Of a DNA stretch of 64,000 nucleotides, positions 40,001-50,945 are shown one piece after another. The DNA is taken from positions 496,001-560,000 of the forward strand of contig OX595998.1 in NCBI GenBank assembly GCA_951394045.1, in the 5' to 3' direction. Below the pieces are notes generated by a model. It worked only from the letters and a program-made list of their open reading frames with translations. It was not told where the DNA came from and searched no databases. The DNA is from Nitzschia sp. DOCU1. Its lineage: Eukaryota; Bacillariophyta; Bacillariophyceae; Bacillariales; Bacillariaceae. The translations under genes and the position numbers were made by a program. Within the stretch, counting starts at the first letter, position 1; each line of letters begins with the position of its first letter.

Positions 40001-42482
40001 TTTCACTTCAATCCCTGAAGGTCTACTTGACATTCTTGAACTGAATGGAAACGAGGTGGTTGTGCGAATTAGTGATGTGTTCGATGCTCCAGTAAAGGCC
40101 GTGTCTGTCCATTATCATGTGGACATAAGCACCGAAGATTGCGACTACAGACCAGGGTTCAAAGCAGAAGGCTCTGTCAAATACACGGCTTTCTGTTACG
40201 GGCTTGACCAAAAGTTTACCGATATCAGCATTGTGGTTTATTTCGGAACGGCCAAATCCGGAGAGTGTGAGACATGCCAGCCTCCAGCCAGTGACTCCGA
40301 GGACACTGTGTATTTCAGCGTCGAAATCCCTTGTACACCAGTCTGCGATACTGATTCTCCCACTTCTGGACCGACTGCTGGCCCCACTGCCGGACCTACG
40401 TCAGGCCCAACTGCCGGACCTACCTCTGGACCAACCGCAGGCCCAACTGTCGGACCGACTGCGGGACCAACGACTGGACCTACTGCCGGACCAACGGCCG
40501 GGCCTACTGCCGGCCCAACGGCCAGCCCTACTGCTGGACCCACCTCGGGACCAACGGCCGGACCTACCTCTGGCCCAACTTCCGGGCCAACGGCCGGACC
40601 GACTGCCGGACCGACTGCCGGACCTACCGCCGGACCGACGGCTGGCCCCACTGCTGGACCGACCGCCGGACCGACGGCTGGCCCCACTGCTGGACCGACC
40701 GCCGGACCGACGGCTGGCCCTACTGCTGGACCCACCGCTGGCCCCACTGCTGGGCCGACGGCTGGCCCTACTGCCGGACCCACTGCTGGACCGACGGCTG
40801 GCCCTACTACCGGTCCCACCGCTGGCCCAACTTCCGGACCGACGGCTGGCCCTACTGCTGGCCCCACGCCTTGTATCGAGAAGGCTGAGGCTGAATTCCT
40901 TGAAACTATTGGAAAGAATCTCCCCAGTGTGGATGCCAGCACAATTGTTGACATAACGCACCAAGGATCGTCCAGCATCAACTTCACTATCAAGCAAGTT
41001 TTCCATGACGCTGAAGTCAAGGTTTTGTCTGTGTACTACCACGACAGCGATGGCTCCATTGACTGTGATGCCAATCTTAAGGTCGCAAAGGACGCGCTGT
41101 TCGTTTACAAGGCGTACTGTGTTGACGGAGTCACTGATGTCACCGTTCACGTCCAAATCGATGGTGACGATGTAAGCGACTGCCAGAACTGTGTGGCTCC
41201 GGATGTTAACTCGCAAAACACCGCCGCGTTCTACTTTAACTTAGACTGTGAGCCCATCTGCATCGAGGAAGAACCGTCCCCTGAACCAGTCAGCCCCACG
41301 AGTTCCCCTACTGTCAGCCCGGTTACCACCAACATACCAAACTGTTATAATGATGCTGTGGACGTCTCTGGTAGCACATGCAAGCACATGGATGGCAAGA
41401 GCCCCATTTCCATCATCTCGATGGAGAATGACTACGTCCAATTCAAGGTCACGAATGTATACGCTGGTTGCTCAACAGCAGATTTCTCTGTCCGATTTGC
41501 TCCAAAGGACGCCGATCTGCACGAATTGCAATGTTACGACTACTCTGGAGTTGCTAACGGGAGCGTTGTGGGGGGGATGGCACTCAGTGCCCAATGCCAA
41601 TCCAATGGTGTTGCCGAAGTCGAGATCTTCGCAACATGCGGAACGGGTGCCGGTGCTATCACTGGCGGAGACACTGTCAGCTCGCATTGTAGCGCTAATG
41701 ATGCCGATTGTGCTCACCTCTTTATCATTCCTTGCAAAAAGGAGATGAAGTGCCCGACACCACCTCCTAGTTCGGGACCTGCAACTCCCGCTCCCGCTCC
41801 GACTGCTTGTAAGGTTAATCCCGGCATCGATAATATCACCAAGCACAACGGCGATCCTGCTCTTCCTGATGGATCTGTGCAAGTGGAAGAATATAAGGAC
41901 GGACAGTTGTATTTCAATGTGACTCAGCTCTTGAAGCCTGGATCCATCAGTTGGATCTCTGTGATTGTGGATACTGATGGCGACGGAATCCCGGATGACT
42001 GCCAGAAGGAGAATGGATTCGATCCAAATGAGGTCAACGACTACTCTACTTACTGTGACCCAGAGGTTGGTTACATTGACATTGACATCAACATGCACGA
42101 TGGTCAATTTAAGACGTCGAACAACAAAAATCCAGGAGGTATTTGCGATGGATGGCCCACACTGGACAAGAACTCGAATGTTGCTGTGTACACGGTTCGT
42201 TTCACTTGCGCTTGCACACGTCGTTTGGAGGAAGAAGGTTCACCGGCCGTGGAAGAGCCCAGCAAGGATCCTGATGACATGCCATACTGTTTGTCCGAAG
42301 ACTTCCCGTGCGAGGGCGACGAGGCTAACATGGTTTATGTCTGCCACTACTCTGCTCGCAAGGGTTACCAAACATTCTGCGTCCCCGAAGCCGATTCTGA
42401 CATCCTTCGATTTTACGCTCATGACTACTGTGGACCATGCGAGGGTGGTCAGGGTGTCACTTGGGGCAAGATGACGAACTAA
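25026..42482 (+). CDS. Giant secreted PTAG-repeat protein with eight cysteine modules
   Basis: A single-exon ORF of 5818 residues from the ATG at 25026; the in-frame GTG at 25014 is rejected for a nuclear gene. Residues 1-33 form a signal peptide (LLILLLLACTLSGARA). Residues ~250-415 hold SDSPSDVPSLAPTG repeats separated by RRKR/RRRR clusters. About 12 kb then encodes PT(A/T/S/G)G repeats in six blocks, probably O-glycosylated and extended. Homologous ~140-residue Cys modules lie near residues 522-665, 3094-3234, 3479-3617, 4394-4532, 4970-5109, 5281-5414, 5437-5572 and 5594-5734; most end in a beta-strand then PCxxxC. The modules near 4394 and 4970 are almost identical. The last contains DTDGDGIPDDC, like a thrombospondin type-3 calcium loop, then RRL, matching the RXL processing motif of diatom silica proteins. 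There is no membrane anchor. A cell-wall, mucilage or adhesion role is inferred; no named family is recognised. Confidence 0.85.
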   Translation: MSTMVKNKSFSMGKSGLLILLLLACTLSGARADLGGGVLGFLRYAEEVIEKRTAWFYRFFGSNLRASKVNIAEECDYNDPNKIQFCAPAVAPMMSGDNEANPNLPAGPIESQRKEVEPIPAKCLDEPDDPDCEAYRGLQGKSDSSIPGMGSSGQSSGGEAFKDSSTGNGQDGSSAGGNPPPVASPNSFKTDFPEGSVSQSPTIDMCYGNMGKDGPRKHSWCNSQMPSVSMEPSGSPIGVTPGGNEAEQIPDESDAPSDVPSLAPTGEGTRRKRTPQPGPSDEVDVSDSPSDVPSLAPTGDSGPRRRRTDAPVEVSDSPSDVPSQAPTGDSGPRRRRTDAPVEVSDSPSDVPSQAPTGDTGPRRRRTDAPEASDSPSDVPSQAPTSVSGPRKTKKPTFDEPVSDSPSDVPSLAPTGTTGSPPGPDSTPAPGTPAPQTEGPTAGPTAGPSEGTPTQGTPAPGPDSTPAPQTEGPTAGPTAGPSEGTPAPQTEGPTAGPTAGPSEGTPAPQTEGPTAGPTAGPSEVTYCTDPVRLTHAGDDVVLPIDMLSYGFSNASFAVKNTWSTVDGSLDSLYVVTKLTNGASSCKKFESVEYSTMPETVTVICETGTAYSGIPVAFIDIVVVDSSFSEDSPTLPDGLAALCDFDAEKSNMMYYSFVAPCKKDPSWICDSSAPQPSPKPTPNATPTTEGPTAGPTAGPTEEGATLPPVPNTQGPTEGPTAGPTAGPTAGPTAGPTLGPTAGPTAGPTAGPTSGPTAGPTAGPTAGPTAGPTAGPTAGPTKVGDTPKPTPKPTPKPTLPPVTEGPTAGPTSGPTAGPTAGPTAGPTAGPTTGPTAGPTAGPTAGPTAGPTAGPTAGPTAGPTAGPTAGPTSGPTAGPTAGPTAGPTAGPTAGPTAGPTAGPTAGPTAGPTAGPTAGPTAGPTAGPTAGPTAGPTASPAPSDSPSDNPSQSMYPSTAPTSGPTAGPTAGPTAGPTAGPTAGPTAGPTAGPTAGPTAGPTAGPTAGPTAGPTAGPTAGPTAGPTAGPTAGPTAGPTAGPTAGPTGGPTAGPTGGPTAGPTAGPTAGPTSGPTAGPTAGPTAGPTAGPTAGPTAGPTAGPTAGPTAGPTAGPTAGPTAGPTASPAPSDSPSDNPSESMYPSTAPTSGPTAGPTAGPTAGPTSGPTSGPTAGPTAGPTAGPTAGPTAGPTAGPTSGPTAGPTAGPTAGPTAGPTSGPTAGPTAGPTAGPTAGPTAGPTAGPTAGPTAGPTAGPTAGPTAGPTAGPTAGPTAGPTAGPTAGPTAGPTAGPTAGPTAGPTTGPTAGPTAGPTAGPTAGPTTGPTTGPTTGPTTGPTTGPTTGPTTGPTTGPTSGPTAGPTAGPTSGPTAGPTAGPTAGPTAGPTAGPTAGPTAGPTAGPTAGPTAGPTAGPTSGPTAGPTTGPTAGPTAGPTAGPTAGPTSGPTAGPTAGPTAGPTAGPTAGPTAGPTAGPTAGPTAGPTAGPTAGPTAGPTAGPTAGPTAGPTAGPTTGPTAGPTAGPTAGPTAGPTTGPTTGPTTGPTTGPTTGPTTGPTSGPTAGPTAGPTSGPTAGPTAGPTAGPTAGPTAGPTAGPTAGPTAGPTAGPTAGPTAGPTSGPTAGPTAGPTAGPTAGPTAGPTAGPTSGPTAGPTAGPTAGPTAGPTAGPTAGPTAGPTAGPTAGPTAGPTAGPTAGPTAGPTAGPTAGPTAGPTAGPTAGPTAGPTTGPTAGPTAGPTAGPTAGPTTGPTTGPTTGPTTGPTTGPTTGPTTGPTTGPTTGPTAGPTAGPTAGPTAGPTAGPTSGPTAGPTAGPTAGPTAGPTAGPTAGPTAGPTAGPTAGPTAGPTSGPTAGPTAGPTAGPTAGPTASPTAGPTAGPTAGPTAGPTAGPTAGPTSGPTAGPTAGPTAGPTAGPTAGPTAGPTAGPTGGPTAGPTAGPTAGPTASPAPSDTPSDNPSESMYPSTAPTSGPTAGPTAGPTAGPTAGPTAGPTAGPTAGPTAGPTAGPTAGPTAGPTAGPTAGPTAGPTAGPTSGPTAGPTAGPTAGPTAGPTAGPTAGPTSGPTAGPTAGLTAGPTASPTAGPTAGPTAGPTAGPTAGPTAGPTSGPTAGPTAGPTAGPTAGPTAGPTAGPTGGPTAGPTAGPTVGPTASPAPSDTPSDNPSESMYPSTAPTSGPTAGPTAGPTAGPTAGPTAGPTTGPTAGPTAGPTAGPTAGPTSGPTLGPTAGPTAGPTAGPTAGPTAGPTAGPTAGPTAGPTAGPTAGPTAGPTAGPTAGPTAGPTAGPTAGPTAGPTAGPTAGPTAGPTAGPTAGPTAGPTAGPTAGPTAGPTAGPTSGPTAGPTSGPTAGPTSGPTAGPTSGPTTGPTTGPTTGPTTGPTTGPTTGPTTGPTTGPTTGPTTGPTTGPTSGPTAGPTAGPTAGPTAGPTAGPTAGPTAGPTAGPTAGPTAGPTAGPTAGPTAGPTAGPTAGPTAGPTAGPTAGPTAGPTAGPTSGPTAGPTAGPTAGPTAGPTAGPTAGPTSGPTAGPTAGPTAGPTASPTAGPTAGPTAGPTAGPTAGPTAGPTSGPTAGPTAGPTAGPTAGPTAGPTAGPTAGPTGGPTAGPTAGPTAGPTASPAPSDTPSDNPSESMYPSTAPTSGPTAGPTAGPTAGPTAGPTAGPTAGPTAGPTAGPTAGPTAGPTAGPTAGPTAGPTAGPTAGPTAGPTAGPTAGPTAGPTSGPTAGPTAGPTAGPTAGPTAGPTAGPTAGPTAGPTAGPTAGPTSGPTAGPTTGPTAGPTAGPTAGPTAGPTAGPTEGPTAGPTAGPTAGPTAGPTAGPTAGPTAGPTAGPTAGPTAGPTSGPTAGPTSGPTTGPTTGPTTGPTTGPTTGPTTGPTTGPTTGPTTGPTTGPTTGPTAGPTSGPTAGPTAGPTSGPTAGPTSGPTAGPTAAPTAGPTTGPTAGPTAGPTAGPTAGPTAGPTAGPTAGPTAGPTAGPTAGPTAGPTAGPTAGPTAGPTAGPTAGPTAGPTAGPTAGPTAGPTAGPTAGPTAGPTAGPTAGPTAGPTAGPTSGPTAGPTAGPTAGPTAGPTAGPTAGPTAGPTAGPTAGPTAGPTAGPTAGPTAGPTAGPTAGPTSGPSLSFQPTDCYDKYGLTPSDYAEPPKGKNITVRDGTFNIVSADGDRITIEITNLFPENETVIISVNYHKDYGNTVCEMNDAVDYEESMQIDAVCYDLYTDIFIYVWTGKNLTIEDCEECELPEDDNVDVTVFHFEPSCRDLCAPPTAGPTTGPTTGPTSGPTSGPTSGPTAGPTAGPTAGPTSGPTAGPTAGPTAGPTAGPTAGPTAGPTAGPTAGPTAGPTAGPTAGPTAGPTAGPTAGPTAGPTAGPTAGPTAGPTAGPTAGPTAGPTAGPTAGPTAGPTAGPTAGPTAGPTAGPTAGPTAGPTAGPTGGPTAGPTSGPTAGPTAGPTSGPTAGPTGGPTAGPTAGPTAGPTAGPTAGPTAGPTAGPTAGPTAGPTAGPTAGPSLSQAPTPCLDKAVAIPVSKVGMTDLLDFPEGLISIRYQGIDDIRFEVNNVFGKPVTSLGIQYYASLAQIQCERIKDFNDNRVQTITAACVEGATEINIIVYFGDADSNENCERCTEPSTDSTDTVYFNYAMNCNPICETEEPSANPSQSMYPSTAPTSGPTAGPTAGPTAGPSAGPTAGPTAGPTAGPTAGPTAGPTAGPTTGPTAGPTAGPTAGPTAGPTAGPTAGPTAGPTAGPTAGPTAGPTAGPTAGPTAGPTAGPTAGPTAGPTAGPTAGPTAGPTAGPTAGPTAGPTAGPTAGPTAGPTAGPTAGPTAGPTAGPTAGPTAGPTSGPTAGPTAGPTSGPTAGPTAGPTSGPTSGPTAGPTGGPTAGPTSGPTAGPTAGPTAGPTAGPTTGPTTGPTTGPTTGPTTGPTTGPTTGPTTGPTAGPTTGPTAGPTAGPTAGPTAGPTAGPTAGPTAGPTAGPTGGPTAGPTAGPTSGPTAGPTAGPTAGPTAGPTAGPTAGPTAGPTSGPTSGPTAGPTAGPTAGPTAGPTAGPTSGPTAGPTAGPTAGPTAGPTAGPTAGPTAGPTAGPTAGPTAGPTAGPTAGPTAGPTAGPTAGPTAGPTAGPTAGPTAGPTAGPTAGPTAGPTSGPTAGPTAGPTAGPTAGPTTGPTTGPTTGPTTGPTTGPTTGPTTGPTTGPTTGPTTGPTTGPTAGPTAGPTAGPTAGPTAGPTAGPTAGPTAGPTAGPTAGPTAGPTAGPTAGPTAGPTAGPTAGPTAGPTAGPTAGPTSGPTAGPTAGPTAGPTAGPTAGPTAGPTAGPTAGPTSGPTGGPTAGPTGGPTAGPTAGPTAGPTAGPTAGPTAGPTAGPTAGPTAGPTAGPTGGPTAGPTAGPTGGPTAGPTAGPTGGPTAGPTVGPTTGPTTGPTTGPTSGPSTSMAPTPCLDKATYTSVETVGMPSNFTSIPEGLLDILDLNGNDVVVRINNVFDAAVTAVSVHYHVDISTEDCDYRPGFKAEGSVKYTAFCYGLDQKFTDISIVVYFGTATSENCEECQPPASDSEDTVYFSVEIPCIPVCETDSPTSGPTAGPTTGPTAGPTAGPTAGPTSGPTAGPTSGPTAGPTAGPTAGPTAGPTAGPTAGPTSGPTAGPTSGPTAGPTAGPTAGPTAGPTAGPTAGPTAGPTAGPTAGPTAGPTAGPTAGPTAGPTTGPTSGPTAGPTTGPTAGPTVGPTAGPTAGPTAGPTAGPTAGPTAGPTAGPTAGPTAGPTAGPTSGPTAGPTSGPTTGPTTGPTTGPTTGPTIGPTTGPTTGPTAGPTSGPTAGPTAGPTSGPTAGPTSGPTAGPTAGPTAGPTAGPTAGPTAGPTAGPTAGPTAGPTAGPTAGPTAGPTAGPTAGPTASPTAGPTAGPTAGPTAGPTAGPTAGPTAGPTAGPTAGPTAGPTAGPTAGPTAGPTAGPTAGPTAGPTAGPTAGPTAGPTAGPTAGPTSGPTTEPTAGPTTGPTTGPTTGPTIGPTSGPSASVAPTPCIDKATYTSVETVGMPSSFTSIPEGLLDILELNGNEVVVRISDVFDAPVKAVSVHYHVDISTEDCDYRPGFKAEGSVKYTAFCYGLDQKFTDISIVVYFGTAKSGECETCQPPASDSEDTVYFSVEIPCTPVCDTDSPTSGPTAGPTAGPTSGPTAGPTSGPTAGPTVGPTAGPTTGPTAGPTAGPTAGPTASPTAGPTSGPTAGPTSGPTSGPTAGPTAGPTAGPTAGPTAGPTAGPTAGPTAGPTAGPTAGPTAGPTAGPTAGPTAGPTAGPTAGPTAGPTAGPTTGPTAGPTSGPTAGPTAGPTPCIEKAEAEFLETIGKNLPSVDASTIVDITHQGSSSINFTIKQVFHDAEVKVLSVYYHDSDGSIDCDANLKVAKDALFVYKAYCVDGVTDVTVHVQIDGDDVSDCQNCVAPDVNSQNTAAFYFNLDCEPICIEEEPSPEPVSPTSSPTVSPVTTNIPNCYNDAVDVSGSTCKHMDGKSPISIISMENDYVQFKVTNVYAGCSTADFSVRFAPKDADLHELQCYDYSGVANGSVVGGMALSAQCQSNGVAEVEIFATCGTGAGAITGGDTVSSHCSANDADCAHLFIIPCKKEMKCPTPPPSSGPATPAPAPTACKVNPGIDNITKHNGDPALPDGSVQVEEYKDGQLYFNVTQLLKPGSISWISVIVDTDGDGIPDDCQKENGFDPNEVNDYSTYCDPEVGYIDIDINMHDGQFKTSNNKNPGGICDGWPTLDKNSNVAVYTVRFTCACTRRLEEEGSPAVEEPSKDPDDMPYCLSEDFPCEGDEANMVYVCHYSARKGYQTFCVPEADSDILRFYAHDYCGPCEGGQGVTWGKMTN
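25780..26270 (+). repeat. SDSPSDVPSxAPTG coding repeats with tetrabasic sites
   Basis: Five to six copies of a ~26-residue unit (SDSPSDVPS-[LQ]APTG-x-SGPRRRRTDAP-VEV). The units at about 25955 and 26030 are nearly identical at DNA level. The RRKR/RRRR clusters match the R-x-[KR]-R pattern of furin-type convertases and could also give positive charge for silica or polyanion binding. Confidence 0.8.
27070..34290 (+). repeat. 12-bp PTAG minisatellite, block 1 (about 7.2 kb)
   Basis: The 12-bp unit is roughly ggn-ccn-acn-gcn (GPTA), very GC-rich against the flanks. It is interrupted five times by a SPAPSD[ST]PSDNPS-MYPSTAP linker (MYPST at about 27870, 28421, 30858, 31470 and 32850). Runs of GPTT occur near 28960, 29580, 30220, 32050 and 33500. 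Larger units of 624-636 bp (starts near 28891, 29515 and 30151) show unequal exchange in multiples of 12 bp. Confidence 0.95.
34735..35450 (+). repeat. PTAG minisatellite, block 2
   Basis: About 0.7 kb of the same 12-bp coding repeat between the second and third cysteine modules, with GPTS and GPTG variants. Confidence 0.95.
35900..38195 (+). repeat. PTAG minisatellite, block 3
   Basis: About 2.3 kb of the same repeat, opened by a MYPSTAP linker (about 35901). It has GPTT runs near 36625-36740 and 37395-37530, and a 36-bp sub-repeat with GPTG near 38020-38130. Confidence 0.95.
38625..39925 (+). repeat. PTAG minisatellite, block 4
   Basis: About 1.3 kb of the same repeat between the two most similar cysteine modules. 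A ~120-bp internal duplication is visible (about 38697-38780 and 38805-38885). Confidence 0.95.
40355..40865 (+). repeat. PTAG minisatellite, block 5
   Basis: About 0.5 kb of the same repeat, the last long block before the C-terminal modules. Later linkers are short, ordinary Ser/Pro/Thr sequence. Confidence 0.95.
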
Positions 42483-43002
42483 GGAGAGTCTTCGGTTCGA
42501 GCACATGTCGAAATCTATGTGAAGAAGGGAATTAGTCACGTGAACTGATAAAGAGGCTGGCGTGCCATACTAATTGTAGTCCACGTTTACCGCAATTGCT
42601 GCATTCTGTACTACGTCGTTGCTGCTTGCAGTTGCTGCTTGCGGACATCTAGTCTTCGGTTCAGTACTCCTATATTACTGGTAAAATGAGACCAGGATCG
42701 TATTTTCTGGTACAAAATTGGAGTATTGGACCCATAGGATAGGGCAAGCAAAAGTATGAAAATGCAACAAGGGTCTCATTTGCAGTCATATAAATATCGA
42801 TGGAAATGAGACCCTACCACGAGAAAATAGTGCTACACTCCTAAAAATGAGACCCAGTAGCTAAAAGAAGAGTTGTGACTATGCGGTAGCTTGGCATCCT
42901 TCGTTCTCAACCCCGAACCTTAGCGAAAGTAAAATACTACTATATTTAGCAACCCCAGAGAGACTGAAAGTATCGACCTTGCATGTTCATGTTTTCCTTC
43001 TG
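41710..43002 (+). repeat. Tandem duplication, copy 1 (interrupted at 43002)
   Basis: This segment (last 257 codons of the giant gene plus 520 bp of 3' flank) recurs at 57643-58935 with equal length. The unit continues beyond the inserted element at 57542-57644, which matches 58933-59035. The full unit is therefore about 1.39 kb, with copy 1 split by the 14.5-kb insertion. About 880 bp from the left end are identical; the few differences lie in the 3' flank. Confidence 0.92.
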
Positions 43003-43032
43003 GAATACTCGGCAAAATGTCGCGCATTCTCG
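43003..43032 (+). repeat. Left terminal inverted repeat (30 bp)
   Basis: It is the exact inverse of 57512-57541 and abuts the target duplication ctg at 43000-43002. Confidence 0.9.
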
Positions 43033-43107
43033 CCTATCGTTCGATAAGGCCTGAGTTCTAATAGCCGTATACGTCATCAGGCCTTTAATGTAGCATTATG
43101 GGCATAT

Positions 43108-43180
43108 ATATTTCAAAACGTCAGCATTTCGTCAGCGCGTCGGGAAATCGTCGGAGCGTCGGAAAAATGTCGGAGCGTCG
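43108..43180 (+). repeat. Left subterminal GTCGG repeats
   Basis: Degenerate direct repeats of cgtcggagcgtcgg(g/a)aaa(a)tcgtc. Related arrays occur at 43890-43945, 57115-57190, 57238-57275 and 57345-57430, and nowhere else in the window. Clustering near the ends suggests transposase-binding subterminal sites. Confidence 0.7.
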
Positions 43181-43183
43181 GAA

Positions 43184-43889
43184 CAAGAGATGCAAGGTGG
43201 GGGTCGGTAGATACGTATCGACGTACCTATGGTGATGATATATGCATCATAGGTAAGGTGATATGACGGAACGCTCGGAACATGTAATTTATTAGGCTGG
43301 ATATAAGAATCGTTTTTCGTCTTCAGGTTTATGGGGGGCCAACGCCGTGTTGTGGAAGCCGTACGCGAACGGGACCATCACCTGCTTTTTTTGCGACCAG
43401 TTCGATTCTAAAATATTCCGAGCGGTCATTGTGACCAGTTCGATTGCTTACACAAAATTCTCTCGACGTCGTCGTTTTGTTGTTGTATCCTCTCCCGACG
43501 CTGAACAGAGAGAGGCTTGCCTAGAGGCTTGCCTTCGGGAATAGTTGGAAGACTTGCCATGATGCAGTGAATGCTATCATTACCATCGTCGGGAGAGGAT
43601 ACAACAAAAACGACGACGTCGAGAGAATTTTGTGTAAGCAATCGAACTGGTCGCAATGACCGCTCGGAATATTTTAGAATCGAACTGGTCGCAAAAAAAG
43701 CAGGTGATGGTCCCGTTCGCGTACGGCTTCCACAACACGGCGTTGGCCCCCCATAAACTTAGAGACGAAAAACGATACATGTATAGGGCCGTATATAAAT
43801 ATGTTCCGAGCGTGCCGCCCTAATATTTTACCTAATATATATACACTTATAAAGGTATGTAGGTACCGATACCCACCTTGCATCTCTTG
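43184..43889. repeat. Long inverted repeat / foldback (arms about 0.3 kb)
   Basis: The inner arms (43327-43500 and 43587-43758) are nearly perfect complements around an 86-bp loop. The outer arms (43184-43326 and 43759-43889) are diverged but alignable (caagagatgcaaggtggg, acgctcggaacat, tcgtttttcgtct). Transcription would give a long hairpin RNA. No coding function is seen. Confidence 0.85.
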
Positions 43890-44398
43890 GTCGGAAAAAC
43901 GTCGGAGCGTCGGGAAATCGTCCGAACGAATCGTCGGGACCTTAACAGTTCGAAAAGAGCGGTAACCGTATCCAGCTCTAAGTACATTTGTCTCGAGACT
44001 CGTGGGCACACAGTATGCAGGGTCGCCTCTCATCTCATCTATTATCATCATCATTCTCATCTCAACCATCCCATTGTCACAACGTCTTTTGCATGAGTCT
44101 GCTATCCAATCGCAACCTGTATCGTAATCATCGTAATCATATTATGTCGCTGGAGAACGAGGAATCTTCGTCGTCGTCGTCCCGTGTTTCCCCGGCGCAA
44201 CAGCGCTTGGATGCCGCCGCGGTCAAGGCTACGGCCCTCATTCAACGCTATGCCCAAGTCGAGGACCCGTATGCGACAACGGCGGACAATCCATGAAATG
44301 ATCCGGATCAAATCTTTGAACGATTGAGCCAGGCACGCGAGGAACTTGCTCAAGCTTGGAAGGAACTGGAGCAAGAACATCGACAAGAAACACCTGCT

Positions 44399-49509
<5,111 letters not shown>

Positions 49510-49533
49510 CCTTCAACGGGAGTTTTAAAACTG

Positions 49534-49952
49534 TGCCCTATCCCGGGGTTGACGTAATAAAAGTAGAAGACAATAGTAATTGTGAGACCTATGTTACATC
49601 TATTTGCATTCATTCCAACAACAAGATTGACGAGACGAAAGATTTTCGTCTTTCAAATATTTGCGACCGATCGTTCATTTTGTGAACGTCTTTCCCCGCG
49701 CGTAAATAACGCGCATATATTCTATTCATTTGGATATGTCGATTCCTCGTATCGTCGCCTTCTAACTAGGCGTCCCTAGTCTTGGCTAGCTACGACTCCT
49801 CGTCGCCCATGGTCTGAATTATTTCCTTGCTCTAAATACATCTCCTCTATTAGGCGATGAATATTTACTACTTAGATTGTAGGCATGCCGTTGGCAAGGG
49901 ACTCTATGGGTAAGTCGAATGTCACTATGCAATATACTACAGAGCGCTTCCA
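49534..49952 (-). repeat. Gypsy 5' LTR, part interrupted by CACTA-like element
   Basis: 419 bp matching 44399-44817. It ends at the target triplet cca (49950-49952). The remaining 199 bp continue at 54254. Confidence 0.93.
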
Positions 49953-50244
49953 CACATGCCGAAATTACTCCCACGCATCGTAGAGGCCCCTGTATGTAGA
50001 AAATTGTACCAAAATTCCTGTACAACTATTAGGACTAATTAATCTCCTCAAAAATGGAATCCTGCGGCATGGAGACGCAGCACTCCGGCAACAAACATCG
50101 TCTCCCGATACGCGTTCGGCAGCCCCACGGCAACATCAATAATAACAACAAATTCCCCATACTTTCATTGTCAACCATTTCTCGACCAAGCTTCGTCACT
50201 TTGACCTTTTTTGCAGAGAGCTCAGGAGCTACTTAAGGAAGCTC

Positions 50245-50942
50245 ATGTCAAAAAAGGTCAAGGTGACGAAACCGGATAGCGTCCATTCAAATGATAATCT
50301 GCGGAACGAATTTGGAAGGATTTTGAAGGCGGTCTCCCAAGGAGTTCCTGGATATTTCTGGCATCTCAATCCCAAACCTGGCGATCCGGAAGGCTTACAC
50401 CAGCTCCTTGGCATAACCTATACTGATCTTATCACTCTGTTTGATGGGTGCGGCTATTGAGGAGATGATGGGAAAGTGGCAAGGGCTTCTGCTTTTGATC
50501 TCGCTTCAAGGATCTGCTGCCAGCAGTCAGGACAGGCCATACCATTCAAACTACAGTCGGAGCATCGTTTCTACTTGCGACTGGGAGTGATGCCGACCGA
50601 TCTAACGAAACCTGGGCAGCAATACTTCAAGGGAGTGCTATCAGAATTTCCTTTTCCTTCATCAAGGAATGGAACCTGCCATCTGGATGATGAGGAAAGA
50701 GCGAAGCTGAATGCATTGATCAAGCAATGTTCTGAACGACTTTTCAACAAGGAAGCGACAAGAAAATGCGAAGGAGGAATTAGGTAGAAAAGAAGATTCA
50801 AAATCAATCAAAAGTTTGGAAGAAAGCTTGCTGTGTGAACTAGCAACTTGCTTTGATTCATCCATGGAGACGATGCATCCTGCCCGCAAACGACGGATTC
50901 TTCGCTCGTTGACCAAATTCATTGAAGAAATCTTCAGATGAG
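50245..50942 (+). pseudogene. Decayed ORF inside CACTA-like element
   Basis: It starts at the ATG 50245 (MSKKVKVTKPDSVHSNDN). It runs in one frame through an in-frame TGA (50458-50460) to 50787, giving about 180 residues, including QQSGQAIPFKLQSEHRFYLRLG and DDEERAKLNALIKQCSERL. After a frameshift near 50770 a coding-like stretch continues to TGA at 50940-50942 (SIKSLEESLLCELAT; RKRRILRSLTKFIEEIF). The amino-acid pattern on both sides of each lesion looks coding. The family is not recognised; it may be an element gene or captured host sequence. Confidence 0.45.
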
Positions 50943-50945
50943 AGG

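Noticed and set aside
26330..40865. CRISPR-like array
   Set aside because: The repeats are contiguous 12-bp codon repeats without spacers, in a eukaryotic coding gene.
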